Assembly: GCA_964365905.1 (NCBI GenBank)
Contig: CAYIRQ010000076.1
Coordinates: forward strand, 1-7,080
DNA from: CAYIRQ01 sp964365905
GTDB taxonomy: Bacteria > Patescibacteriota > Gracilibacteria > Peribacterales > Peribacteraceae
Reading direction: 5' to 3'
DNA length: 7,080 bases
This document shows positions 1 to 4,998 of the stretch, in pieces. Position 1 is the stretch's first letter, and each line of letters starts with the position of its first letter. Made by a program: the position numbers and the translations under genes. The notes under the pieces were generated by a model. It searched no databases. It saw only the letters and a list, made by a program, of their open reading frames with translations, and had not been told where the DNA came from.

Positions 1-14
1 CCTGCTCTTTATTT

Positions 15-50
15 CACCTCGTCCAGGTGGGGCATTTGAGGGGTAAATGC
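15..50. repeat. two small adjacent hairpins
   Basis: Two short perfect dyads lie side by side: CACCT/AGGTG (15-19 with 25-29) and GCATTT/AAATGC (32-37 with 45-50, 7-nt loop). They would fall in the 5' leader of a transcript starting from the leftward promoter at 71-99, so they may be leader structure of a gene outside the window. Both stems are short (5 and 6 bp) and could be chance. No start codon with a sensible reading frame for a leftward gene is visible before the window edge. Confidence 0.3.
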
Positions 51-70
51 AGGTTTGCGTCCATAGTATG

Positions 71-99
71 ACTATACAAATTTTTGTAAATCAAGTCAA
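71..99 (-). promoter_or_regulatory. strong sigma70-type promoter reading leftward out of the window
   Basis: On the minus strand TTGACT (99-94) and TATAGT (76-71) are separated by exactly 17 nt, each one mismatch or close to consensus. This is the best promoter match in the window. Transcription would start near 64 and leave the window to the left, divergent from ndk. Two dyads overlap it: ATAGT-atg-ACTAT (63-75), covering the -10 box, and ACAAA-tt-TTTGT (76-87) in the spacer. These could be operator half-sites or A/T-rich coincidence. The gene it drives is outside the window. Confidence 0.6.
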
Positions 100-112
100 G
101 AAGCTATCGAAT
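84..112 (+). promoter_or_regulatory. weak candidate promoter for ndk
   Basis: TTGTAA (84-89) and TCGAAT (107-112) with a 17-nt spacer each match four of six consensus positions; the start would fall about 20 nt before the ndk ATG. An alternative -10, TACACT (125-130), would give a 2-3 nt leader but lacks a -35. No Shine-Dalgarno sequence precedes the ATG in either case. The choice between them cannot be made from sequence. Confidence 0.25.
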
Positions 113-139
113 CCACTTTTGGCTTACACTCGGGCATAA

Positions 140-589
140 ATGCAACGCACCCTCATCCTCCTCAAACCCGACGCCATCAAGAATAAATTCTCCGGGAAGG
201 TGATCCAACGCTTTGAAAATGCGGGGTTTCGGATTCTGGGGATGAAGATGGTGAAACCATCCGCAGCCCTTTGGAAAAAGCACTACGCACACGTCGCGGA
301 TAAACCTTTTTATCCGGACATCGCATCTTTCATGAGTTCCACTCCGGTGATCGCGATGGTGCTGGAAGGCGACAATGTCGTCGACCGCGTGCGTGAGATG
401 CTCGGCGTCACGGACAGTCGCAAGGCGGCACCCGGAACTCTTCGCAAGGAATTCGGCACCGACATGATGATCAACGTCGCGCACGCCTCGGATTCTCTGG
501 AAACTGCGAAGAAGGAGATCACACGCTTCTTCAGATCAGACGAACTTTTCAGCTACGAGGAGAATCCTCATCGAACCGCATCTCAATGA
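140..589 (+). CDS. ndk: nucleoside diphosphate kinase
   Basis: Cytosolic enzyme that moves the gamma-phosphate from ATP to other (d)NDPs through a phospho-histidine intermediate, balancing the NTP and dNTP pools. The 149-aa product is full length for the family. The N-terminal TLILLKPDAI block is diagnostic. Active-site residues can be placed by the family pattern: K9, Y49, F57, R85, T91, R102, N112 and the phosphorylated H115, within NVAHASDS (usually NxxHGSDS, so the glycine after His is Ala here). The C-terminal FFRSDELFSY block is also typical; the last eight or so residues are a non-conserved tail. The ATG at 140 starts exactly at the conserved N terminus. No Shine-Dalgarno sequence is evident. 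The 3' end overlaps the convergent lipoprotein gene by 41 nt. Confidence 0.97.
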   Translation: MQRTLILLKPDAIKNKFSGKVIQRFENAGFRILGMKMVKPSAALWKKHYAHVADKPFYPDIASFMSSTPVIAMVLEGDNVVDRVREMLGVTDSRKAAPGTLRKEFGTDMMINVAHASDSLETAKKEITRFFRSDELFSYEENPHRTASQ

Positions 590-1319
590 CCTCCGGCGGG
601 GGGTCCTGTACCGTCTCATCGCTCATGAGCTGTTCTACCGGGTCAAACACGAAGCGGACAACCTGCTTCTTTGCATCGTAAGAACATCGGAAATCCTCTA
701 TCAACGTCGAAGGCGCACGTTGCGCAAGAGCATCGAAGCGCACGGAAAAATCGGGTGACGCATACACAGCAGCAATGAACTCGCCCCCCAAGTGACTGAT
801 GCCACACGCATAAAAGAACTGCTCGTCAGGCGTGAAACCGTAGTAGGAGGGGGGAGCAAATTCCAGAACATTCTTCTGCGCCTGAGTGTCATAGACTCTC
901 CCACCACTCCACTCCCATCCCCATGCTTCATACACGAGAAATCTCCCTCGGGGAGAGAATGCAAGATTTCTGAATAGAAATCCCCCCACAGGATTCTCCG
1001 GATCGTGGCGGGATTCCTCCACAACAATTTCCTTGCCATCCTGCGCGAGAAGAACGGCCGTACGTCCGTCTTCTTCTACCGCCGACGCCGTGCGATCATC
1101 GAATGTCGCCTCGTTCGCCAATTGCTCTGGTATTTCCGCGGGGGCATCGGGCGGCATCACGGCTTCCTCCGTTTCAAACGCCACCCCATCACCTGGCTTG
1201 GATGTCTCCTCAGTGGCCTGCTTCTCAAAACTGCAACTCGTCAGGAGCAGCGTCAGGCACACACAATCGGCATGGTTCTCATGAAGATATGATAGCCAAA
1301 ACCGCGCATCTCTCTCCAT
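549..1319 (-). CDS. putative lipoprotein with beta-propeller-like segment; 5' end possibly frameshifted
   Basis: I do not recognise a family. The open frame gives 256 aa from an ATG at 1319. Near its N terminus is a lipobox-like LLLTSC, with Cys at residue 29 (codon 1235-1233), the expected lipidation site. After it come an acidic, Pro-rich linker (about 30-70), then a probably folded part containing NLAFSPRGRFLVYEA (118-132), GRVYDTQ and GFTPDEQFFY, which resemble TolB/WD40-like beta-propeller strands but are too few for a full propeller. The segment upstream of the lipobox is a poor signal peptide (charged, with Asp, His and Glu). In another frame ATG at 1282 encodes MRTMPIV, and a 2-nt deletion in the (CA)4 tract at 1258-1265 would fuse it to CLTLLLTSC, an ideal lipoprotein signal. 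The true start is therefore probably 1282, with a frameshift, sequencing error or slippage. An extracytoplasmic, membrane-anchored protein is inferred; its partner is unknown. Confidence 0.7.
   Translation of the reverse strand: MERDARFWLSYLHENHADCVCLTLLLTSCSFEKQATEETSKPGDGVAFETEEAVMPPDAPAEIPEQLANEATFDDRTASAVEEDGRTAVLLAQDGKEIVVEESRHDPENPVGGFLFRNLAFSPRGRFLVYEAWGWEWSGGRVYDTQAQKNVLEFAPPSYYGFTPDEQFFYACGISHLGGEFIAAVYASPDFSVRFDALAQRAPSTLIEDFRCSYDAKKQVVRFVFDPVEQLMSDETVQDPPPEVIEMRFDEDSPRS
1258..1265. repeat. (CA)4 tract at the suspected frameshift
   Basis: Four CA units (TG on the coding strand) lie between a well-formed signal-peptide start in one frame and the lipobox in the other. Losing one unit would join the two in frame. 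Four units is short for classical phase variation, so a fixed mutation or a read/assembly error is at least as likely. Confidence 0.5.
1289..1318 (-). promoter_or_regulatory. candidate promoter for the lipoprotein gene, leaderless start at 1282
   Basis: On the minus strand TGGAGA (1318-1313, four of six) and TATCAT (1294-1289, five of six) are 18 nt apart. The ATG at 1282 begins 6 nt after the -10 box, the same geometry as at the aquaporin gene, so transcription and translation would start together. It supports ATG 1282 rather than ATG 1319. A second option is ATGACG (1369-1364) with TATAAC (1345-1340) inside the palindrome, spacer 18 nt. Confidence 0.4.
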
Positions 1320-1324
1320 TCACG

Positions 1325-1354
1325 TCACTACCATATAACGTTATATGGTAGTGA
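1325..1354. repeat. perfect 30-bp palindrome
   Basis: The arm TCACTACCATATAAC (1325-1339) is followed without spacer by its exact reverse complement (1340-1354). No mismatch occurs in 15 bp per arm. It sits 5 bp upstream of the 1319 ATG and within the region expected to control the lipoprotein gene. It has no T tract on either side, so it does not look like a terminator. It could be an operator for a dimeric regulator or a recombinase site: the inner CATA-N8-TATG matches the inner arms of dif sites, but the outer arms do not match closely. It does contain TATAAC on both strands. Confidence 0.85.
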
Positions 1355-1360
1355 AATGTG

Positions 1361-1474
1361 TGTACGTCATGCCGAGCCTGCCCGCCTCGGCCGACGAGTC
1401 GGACGGGGCGAGGCACGTCCTCGAAAGGCAATGTTCCCTGCGGGGACATGGTTCGACAAGCTCACCATGACACA
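1361..1474. mobile_element. ~114-bp repeat-like element with imperfect terminal inverted repeats
   Basis: The left end TGTACGTCATGCCGAGCCTG (1361-1380) and the reverse complement of the right end, TGTGTCATGGTGAGCTTG, share TGT, GTCATG, GAGC and TG in register. Inside are further hairpins: CCGAC-ga-GTCGG (1391-1402), GCCTCG/CGAGGC (1384-1389 with 1409-1414), an 8-bp stem at 1431-1449 with one G-T pair, and CATGGT/ACCATG (1447-1452 with 1464-1469). It encodes nothing plausible. The GAGCTTGTCGAACC-type motif is reminiscent of dispersed intergenic repeats seen in many environmental bacterial genomes (from memory). It ends 11 bp after the aquaporin stop, so it could also act as a 3' structure for that mRNA. 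A non-autonomous MITE/REP-type element is the best guess. Confidence 0.5.
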
Positions 1475-1485
1475 GCAACTGTCTT

Positions 1486-2136
1486 TCAACGACGCATCAC
1501 CCTCAACATTACCCCCGCCCCCACCCCCCCGAGCATCGTCCCCACGACATACACCCACACCTGCTTGGCTGCCTCGAAATCGGGAGAAACAACGAGCGGG
1601 GCAATGGTGCGGACGGGATTCAGACTGGCAAGGTAGCCGGGAATGCCCGGAAGAACGAAGAGGTGGAGAGCAAAGAGAAAGATCCCTACGATGAGTGCCG
1701 CAATGTGAGGAGAAATTCCCATGCGCCGTGGCAGAACGATCGCGAGCGTGAGACAAGATGTGAAGACCGCTTCGAGAGCAATCACCTTCCAAATCGGGAT
1801 GCCGCTCAATACCGTCTCTCCAAGAGCAACAATTTCATCGTTGCCACTGACGACGAAAGAGAGGAGCAATATCCCACCGATGCCCCCGATGCACTGCGCG
1901 AGAAAATATGGCACGAGATCATGGGTCGAGAGTGACCGGCCAACCCATGCGCCGAGGGAGACCGCAGGATTGCAATGAGCTCCGGAGATGCTTTGAAACA
2001 GAATCATGAGTACTGCATAGCTCGTGGCAGCAACCAGAGCGCCGAGCAACACATTCTGGGATGCTTCGAGGAACGTGAACGTTGTGAGGAAGAGGAGGAC
2101 GAAGGTGCCGAGGGCTTCCACGAGGTAGCGTTGCAT
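1486..2136 (-). CDS. aquaporin / MIP-family channel
   Basis: Inner-membrane channel for water or small neutral solutes. The 216-aa product is slightly shorter than typical bacterial aquaporins. The first pore loop is canonical, SGAHCNPAVS with N56-P57-A58. The second is LNPVRT, N173-P174-V175, so the usual NPA is NPV; the selectivity-filter Arg follows at R176. By alignment with AqpZ the loop residue before it is Ala (A170) where AqpZ has Thr, and the segment HLFVLPGIPGYLAS before the motif is about three residues longer than in AqpZ. Six hydrophobic segments can be made out. I chose the ATG at 2136 (MQRYLVEALGT, where family homology begins), not the in-frame ATG at 2175, because the latter lies inside a good promoter. 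Substrate cannot be told: the altered filter leaves water, glycerol or other small solutes open. Confidence 0.9.
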   Translation of the reverse strand: MQRYLVEALGTFVLLFLTTFTFLEASQNVLLGALVAATSYAVLMILFQSISGAHCNPAVSLGAWVGRSLSTHDLVPYFLAQCIGGIGGILLLSFVVSGNDEIVALGETVLSGIPIWKVIALEAVFTSCLTLAIVLPRRMGISPHIAALIVGIFLFALHLFVLPGIPGYLASLNPVRTIAPLVVSPDFEAAKQVWVYVVGTMLGGVGAGVMLRVMRR

Positions 2137-2143
2137 TGAGACA

Positions 2144-2171
2144 ATTGTAGGCAGGGAATACAAAGAATCAA
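2144..2171 (-). promoter_or_regulatory. promoter of the aquaporin gene, leaderless
   Basis: On the minus strand TTGATT (2171-2166) and TACAAT (2149-2144) are 16 nt apart. The ATG at 2136 begins 7 nt after the -10 box, so the transcript should start at or within a base of the start codon. No Shine-Dalgarno sequence precedes it, consistent with a leaderless mRNA. Confidence 0.55.
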
Positions 2172-2185
2172 ACATGATGGGTTCT

Positions 2186-2269
2186 ACCCTCTCCCTTCGG
2201 GAGAGGGTTAGGGTGAGGGGCTGTTTTTTTGCTTCCCCCTCACTCTATCTCTCTCCCCACGGGAGAGAG
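2186..2269. repeat. inverted pair of REP-like hairpins (BIME-like)
   Basis: Two related units face each other. Left: a 10-bp stem ACCCTCTCCC/GGGAGAGGGT (2186-2195 with 2199-2208) whose tip reads C-TTCG-G, the stable UUCG tetraloop, followed by GTGAGGGG. Right: a 9-bp stem CTCTCTCCC/GGGAGAGAG (2249-2257 with 2261-2269), preceded by CCCCTCAC. GTGAGGGG (2213-2220) pairs with CCCCTCAC (2236-2243), with a T7 run (2224-2230) in the loop. The reverse complement of the right unit aligns with the left one (CTCTCCC, GGGAGAG, GTGAGGGG shared). The pair lies 2 bp past the protease stop codon and abuts the aquaporin promoter. It may stabilise the protease mRNA 3' end; on that strand no U tract follows the stem, so it is not a standard terminator. 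Confidence 0.75.
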
Positions 2270-2271
2270 GA

Positions 2272-3564
2272 TTATGGGTTTCTTGGCGTCTTGGGGTCTT
2301 CCCCTGTGGGGATGTCCCCATCCAATAAGTATTCCACCGCCGCCGCCTTCTGCGGATCGTGATCCGCGGCGTAATCTTCCGTGGTTCGCTCAATGACGTA
2401 ATCCGGCGTCACACCTTCCTTCCCCAGATCACGTCCGTTCGGCGTTTTCCATTTGGCGATCGTGAGGCGCAGGCTCGAGCCCCCGGGGAGATCGATGACG
2501 TCCTGCACTGTCCCCTTCCCGAAGCTCTTCATGCCCATGATGACGGCACGTTTGTGATCCTGGAGCGCTCCCGCGACGATTTCCGAAGCGCTCGCGGAGC
2601 CCTCATTGATGAGGACGACGAGAGGCATGTCCGGCATCACCGGATCCCCGAGCACGAACTGCGTGTCTCTCTCCTCTCCTCTCTTCTCGACACTCACCAC
2701 TTCCCCCCGATCGAGGAAGAGCGAGACGATCTCGATCGCGCCATCGAGGTAGCCGCCGCCATTGAACCGCAGATCGAGAATGACACCGGAGAGTGTCCGT
2801 TCCTTCCGGAGTGTTTCGAGCGCGCGTCGCGCGGCCTCCGAGGTGTCATCGCCGAACTGGTTGATGGAAACGTAGCCGAGGGACCCCGAAGCAGTCTTCA
2901 GGACTTCCTGTTCCACACTCGGAACGAGGATTTCTTCCCGCACAATATCGAAGGAGAGCTCATCCGATGTGGCTGGGCGGTATACCTCGATCTTCACATA
3001 CGTACCTTTCTCTCCGCGGATACGCCGGACGGCATCCTGCAAATTCATCCCATCGAGCAACACTCCATCCACCGCCGTAATCATATCGAGCGGGAGAAGA
3101 CCGGCGCGCGCGGCGGGAGAACCTTTGAGCGGAGCAACGACGACAATGACACCATCCCGCAGAGTAAGTTCGGCCCCAATTCCCTCAAGTTTTCCCCGGA
3201 GCACTTCCTGAAAATCGCTGTTTTCACTCGGGGTCATGAATGCGGAATACGGATCCTTCATTGCTTCTACAAGTCCGCGGACAGCGCCGTATCGCAACTC
3301 ATCAACGGTCAGCGCCTGCGGGTCGACGTAGTGCTTATCGAGGAGCCTCCAGACCGTCCAAAGGATCTCGAGATCTACCTCCTTTGCGGGATCCTCACGG
3401 ACAGTGACACCCGATCCCGAGAGCGAAAAACGCTCCTCCCACGCATGGATCTCCGCCTCATAAACCCTCCGTGTGACCTGTGATCCAAGCTGCCATCCGA
3501 GGCCGAGAGCGACAACGCAGAGAAAGAGCGCGAGGAGGAATTGGCGGCGGGTCATATCGGGCAT
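2272..3564 (-). CDS. membrane-anchored S41 carboxy-terminal processing protease (CtpA-like)
   Basis: Serine protease with Ser-Lys catalysis that trims or degrades extracytoplasmic proteins from the C-terminal side. Order of parts in 430 aa: N-terminal membrane segment (about 9-27), helical region with LDKHYVD and DPYSAFMTP (about 65-115), PDZ domain (about 120-200, with SPAARAGLLPLDMITAVDG), and the S41 core (about 225-400). Catalytic residues fit the family spacing: nucleophile S325 in NEGSASASE, K350 in SFGKGTVQ exactly 25 residues later, and Q354. LDLRFNGGG (263-271) is the family's conserved strand. The N terminus reads TRRQFLL, like a twin-arginine motif, but I see no cleavage site, so a signal anchor is more likely. 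ATG 3564 or ATG 3555 could be the start; no Shine-Dalgarno sequence decides. It follows dnaJ by 103 nt on the same strand and may be cotranscribed. Substrates are unknown. Confidence 0.95.
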   Translation of the reverse strand: MPDMTRRQFLLALFLCVVALGLGWQLGSQVTRRVYEAEIHAWEERFSLSGSGVTVREDPAKEVDLEILWTVWRLLDKHYVDPQALTVDELRYGAVRGLVEAMKDPYSAFMTPSENSDFQEVLRGKLEGIGAELTLRDGVIVVVAPLKGSPAARAGLLPLDMITAVDGVLLDGMNLQDAVRRIRGEKGTYVKIEVYRPATSDELSFDIVREEILVPSVEQEVLKTASGSLGYVSINQFGDDTSEAARRALETLRKERTLSGVILDLRFNGGGYLDGAIEIVSLFLDRGEVVSVEKRGEERDTQFVLGDPVMPDMPLVVLINEGSASASEIVAGALQDHKRAVIMGMKSFGKGTVQDVIDLPGGSSLRLTIAKWKTPNGRDLGKEGVTPDYVIERTTEDYAADHDPQKAAAVEYLLDGDIPTGEDPKTPRNP

Positions 3565-3580
3565 ATTGAACAGGAGAATG

Positions 3581-3672
3581 AGGGTTGGGGCTAGGGTTAG
3601 GGTTAGGGCAGAAATTCATAAAGTAAAACTACACAGAAACTTCCCAACCCGAACCCGAATCCAAACCCTAAC
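3581..3672. repeat. inverted pair of TTAGGG-like G-rich arms
   Basis: The left arm (3581-3610) carries five G runs in GGGTT/GGGTTA units (3582-3584, 3587-3590, 3594-3596, 3600-3602, 3606-3608), a G-quadruplex motif on the plus strand. The right arm (about 3641-3672) is the opposite: C runs at 3643, 3648, 3654 and 3666 with AACCC units. The reverse complement of the right arm aligns with the left over about 30 nt with a handful of differences. The 30-nt centre (3611-3640) is A/T-rich. The right arm overlaps the dnaJ stop codon and the left arm ends shortly before the protease start, so the structure fills the dnaJ-protease gap. A long imperfect hairpin in the dnaJ transcript, or alternative G-quadruplexes, are possible. 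Confidence 0.7.
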
Positions 3673-4753
3673 TCCCCCGCAGCTCCTCCCACAACTCCTT
3701 CTCCCTTCGCGATGTTTTTTTCGGCAGCTCCACGTTCACCTTCATAGAGAGATCCCCGAATCGCGAACTCCCGAGCACGGGCATTCCTTTTCCCTTCACG
3801 CGCAATGATTGTCCGGGTTGCGTTCCCTCGGGAATCTTGACGGTCAGCGGCCCGTCGAACATCTCGATGTGCACTTCCCGCCCGAGCACGGCATCGGGCA
3901 CGGGAATCGTAACATCCACATGCAGGTCATTTCCCTCACGGCGAAAGCGCGGATCCGGCGTGGCGGCAATATGCACATAGAGATCGCCAGCGACCGCCCC
4001 TTGCCTGCCCGCCTCCCCCTTCCCGTGCACGCGGAGCGTTTGTCCGTCTGCGATCCCTCGCGGAATCTCTACTGTCACTTCTTCCACTCCCTGCACTCTC
4101 CCCTCTCCTTTACATGCGGAACATGGATGTTCGGGGACACGACCCGAACCATGGCACTTTTCACACATCGCGCTCTGCCGGATCGTCCCAAAGAAGGATT
4201 GCGCGGTGCGCGTCACCTGGCCCGTTCCGGAACAGTTCGTGCAGGAAATTTTCTTTGAGCCCTCCCGTGCACCACTGCCGCTGCATTTCTCACAGACGAT
4301 GTATTTGCTGATCCGTAAGGCTCTGCGTCCTCCGTGATACGCGTCGCGCATGGAAATCTGAACGGTCGCTTCGATATCGCGCCCCTGCACTTCCCTCTCC
4401 ACCCTGCCTCCCCTCCCTCCACCGAAGAACGATGCAAAGAGATCATCGAGTCCTTCCCCCTGGAAATTGAAACCGGAAAATCCGCCCCCGAAGGGCGATC
4501 CCTGCGTTCCCGCGCTGGCACCACCAGCGCCAAAGGGCTCTTCGGTCCCATATTGGTCGTACATCTGCCTCTTCTTGGGATCCGAAAGAACCTCGTAGGC
4601 ACGGTTGATCTGCTTATACTTCTCCTCGGCAGCTTTCTCGCCCTTATGTTTATCGGGATGCCACTGCTTGCTTAAGCTTCGATAAGCCTTCTTGATTTCA
4701 TCGGGAGTTGCACTCCGTGAAACACCGAGGATCTCGTAGGGATTGTCCGCCAT
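3668..4753 (-). CDS. dnaJ: chaperone DnaJ, type I (Hsp40)
   Basis: Cytosolic co-chaperone that delivers unfolded proteins to DnaK and stimulates its ATPase. All type I parts are present in 361 aa: J domain (about 4-69) with the HPD triad at 32-34; Gly/Phe-rich linker (about 73-117); central zinc-finger domain with four intact CxxCxGxG repeats (C154/C157, C171/C174, C197/C200, C211/C214) binding two zinc ions; then the C-terminal substrate-binding domains (about 219-345), with typical IPRGIADGQTLRVHGKGEAG and KIPEGTQPGQSLRVKGKGMP. It is slightly shorter than E. coli DnaJ (376 aa). ATG 4753 is preferred over the in-frame GTG at 4762, which is only 2 nt from a -10 hexamer. No dnaK or grpE is adjacent. 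Its stop codon lies in the G-rich inverted repeat; the protease gene follows on the same strand. Confidence 0.96.
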   Translation of the reverse strand: MADNPYEILGVSRSATPDEIKKAYRSLSKQWHPDKHKGEKAAEEKYKQINRAYEVLSDPKKRQMYDQYGTEEPFGAGGASAGTQGSPFGGGFSGFNFQGEGLDDLFASFFGGGRGGRVEREVQGRDIEATVQISMRDAYHGGRRALRISKYIVCEKCSGSGAREGSKKISCTNCSGTGQVTRTAQSFFGTIRQSAMCEKCHGSGRVPEHPCSACKGEGRVQGVEEVTVEIPRGIADGQTLRVHGKGEAGRQGAVAGDLYVHIAATPDPRFRREGNDLHVDVTIPVPDAVLGREVHIEMFDGPLTVKIPEGTQPGQSLRVKGKGMPVLGSSRFGDLSMKVNVELPKKTSRREKELWEELRGS

Positions 4754-4764
4754 GTGTGCCACGC

Positions 4765-4770
4765 ATTGTA
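4765..4770 (-). promoter_or_regulatory. -10 box for dnaJ
   Basis: TACAAT on the minus strand (4770-4765) is identical to the aquaporin -10 hexamer and ends 11 nt before the dnaJ ATG, implying a leader of about 5 nt. No recognisable -35 lies 16-18 nt upstream. No CIRCE-type inverted repeat is visible, so HrcA control is not supported. Confidence 0.4.
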
Positions 4771-4786
4771 GCGGAGAGGGCCAGCG

Positions 4787-4842
4787 TTGACTCTCCCCCC
4801 GGCCTTCCCTAAGCTCCTTGTAATTTCTTTAACCAAGGAAAC
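4787..4842 (+). promoter_or_regulatory. candidate promoter region and RBS for the small gene and hppA
   Basis: The divergent gap between dnaJ and the 51-codon gene holds TTGACT (4787-4792), with only a poor -10 (TAAGCT, 17 nt on), and a good -10-like TGTAAT (4819-4824) without a -35. AAGGAA (4835-4840) precedes the ATG at 4843 by 2 nt, closer than usual but the only Shine-Dalgarno-like purine stretch near a plus-strand start in the window. Which hexamers are used is unclear. Confidence 0.3.
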
Positions 4843-4998
4843 ATGGCCACACCACAAGCACTGCCGAAAAATCCTCAGGTAGATGAGGTTAAAAGGAAAC
4901 TCCTTGACTCCCTCGATTGGGAACAACTGGCACGTGTGCTCATCGCAAGAGCGCGCAAAGTGTGCACGAAAACTCTGAAAGGTGCTCCTCCCAGCTAA
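4843..4998 (+). CDS. 51-aa protein of unknown function upstream of hppA
   Basis: I do not recognise this protein. The frame runs from ATG 4843 to TAA 4996-4998. It starts MATPQALPKNPQVDEVKRKL, has a central LDSLDWEQLARVLIARARKV that would form an amphipathic, basic helix, and ends KGAPPS. It is soluble by composition, with one Trp and one Cys and no signal peptide or membrane segment. Support for coding: a purine stretch AAGGAA just before the ATG, codon choice like the neighbours, and position 39 nt upstream of hppA on the same strand right after the divergent promoter region. It could be a small partner or merely the first gene of the hppA transcript; a chance frame of this length cannot be fully excluded. 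Confidence 0.6.
   Translation: MATPQALPKNPQVDEVKRKLLDSLDWEQLARVLIARARKVCTKTLKGAPPS

Noticed and set aside
1367..1792. Minus-strand open frame of 141 codons over the 114-bp element and aquaporin 3' end
   Set aside because: It overlaps the conserved C-terminal half of the aquaporin in another frame and includes low-complexity Gly; not a plausible protein.
2137..2175. Longer aquaporin start at ATG 2175
   Set aside because: The 13 extra residues are encoded by the -35/-10 region of a good promoter, and MIP homology starts at the ATG at 2136.
2199..2230. Rho-independent terminator from the left hairpin plus T7
   Set aside because: The T run lies 15 nt after the stem rather than directly behind it, and no plus-strand gene ends here.
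2359..3483. Long plus-strand open frame (374 codons) antisense to the protease gene
   Set aside because: The encoded peptide has no recognisable domain and is rich in His, Arg and Asp as expected from reading a real gene backwards; the minus strand has a complete S41 protease.
3581..3672. True telomeric or CRISPR repeat
   Set aside because: The units are irregular, only a few copies long and in opposite orientations; there are no unique spacers of constant length and the flanking genes are bacterial.
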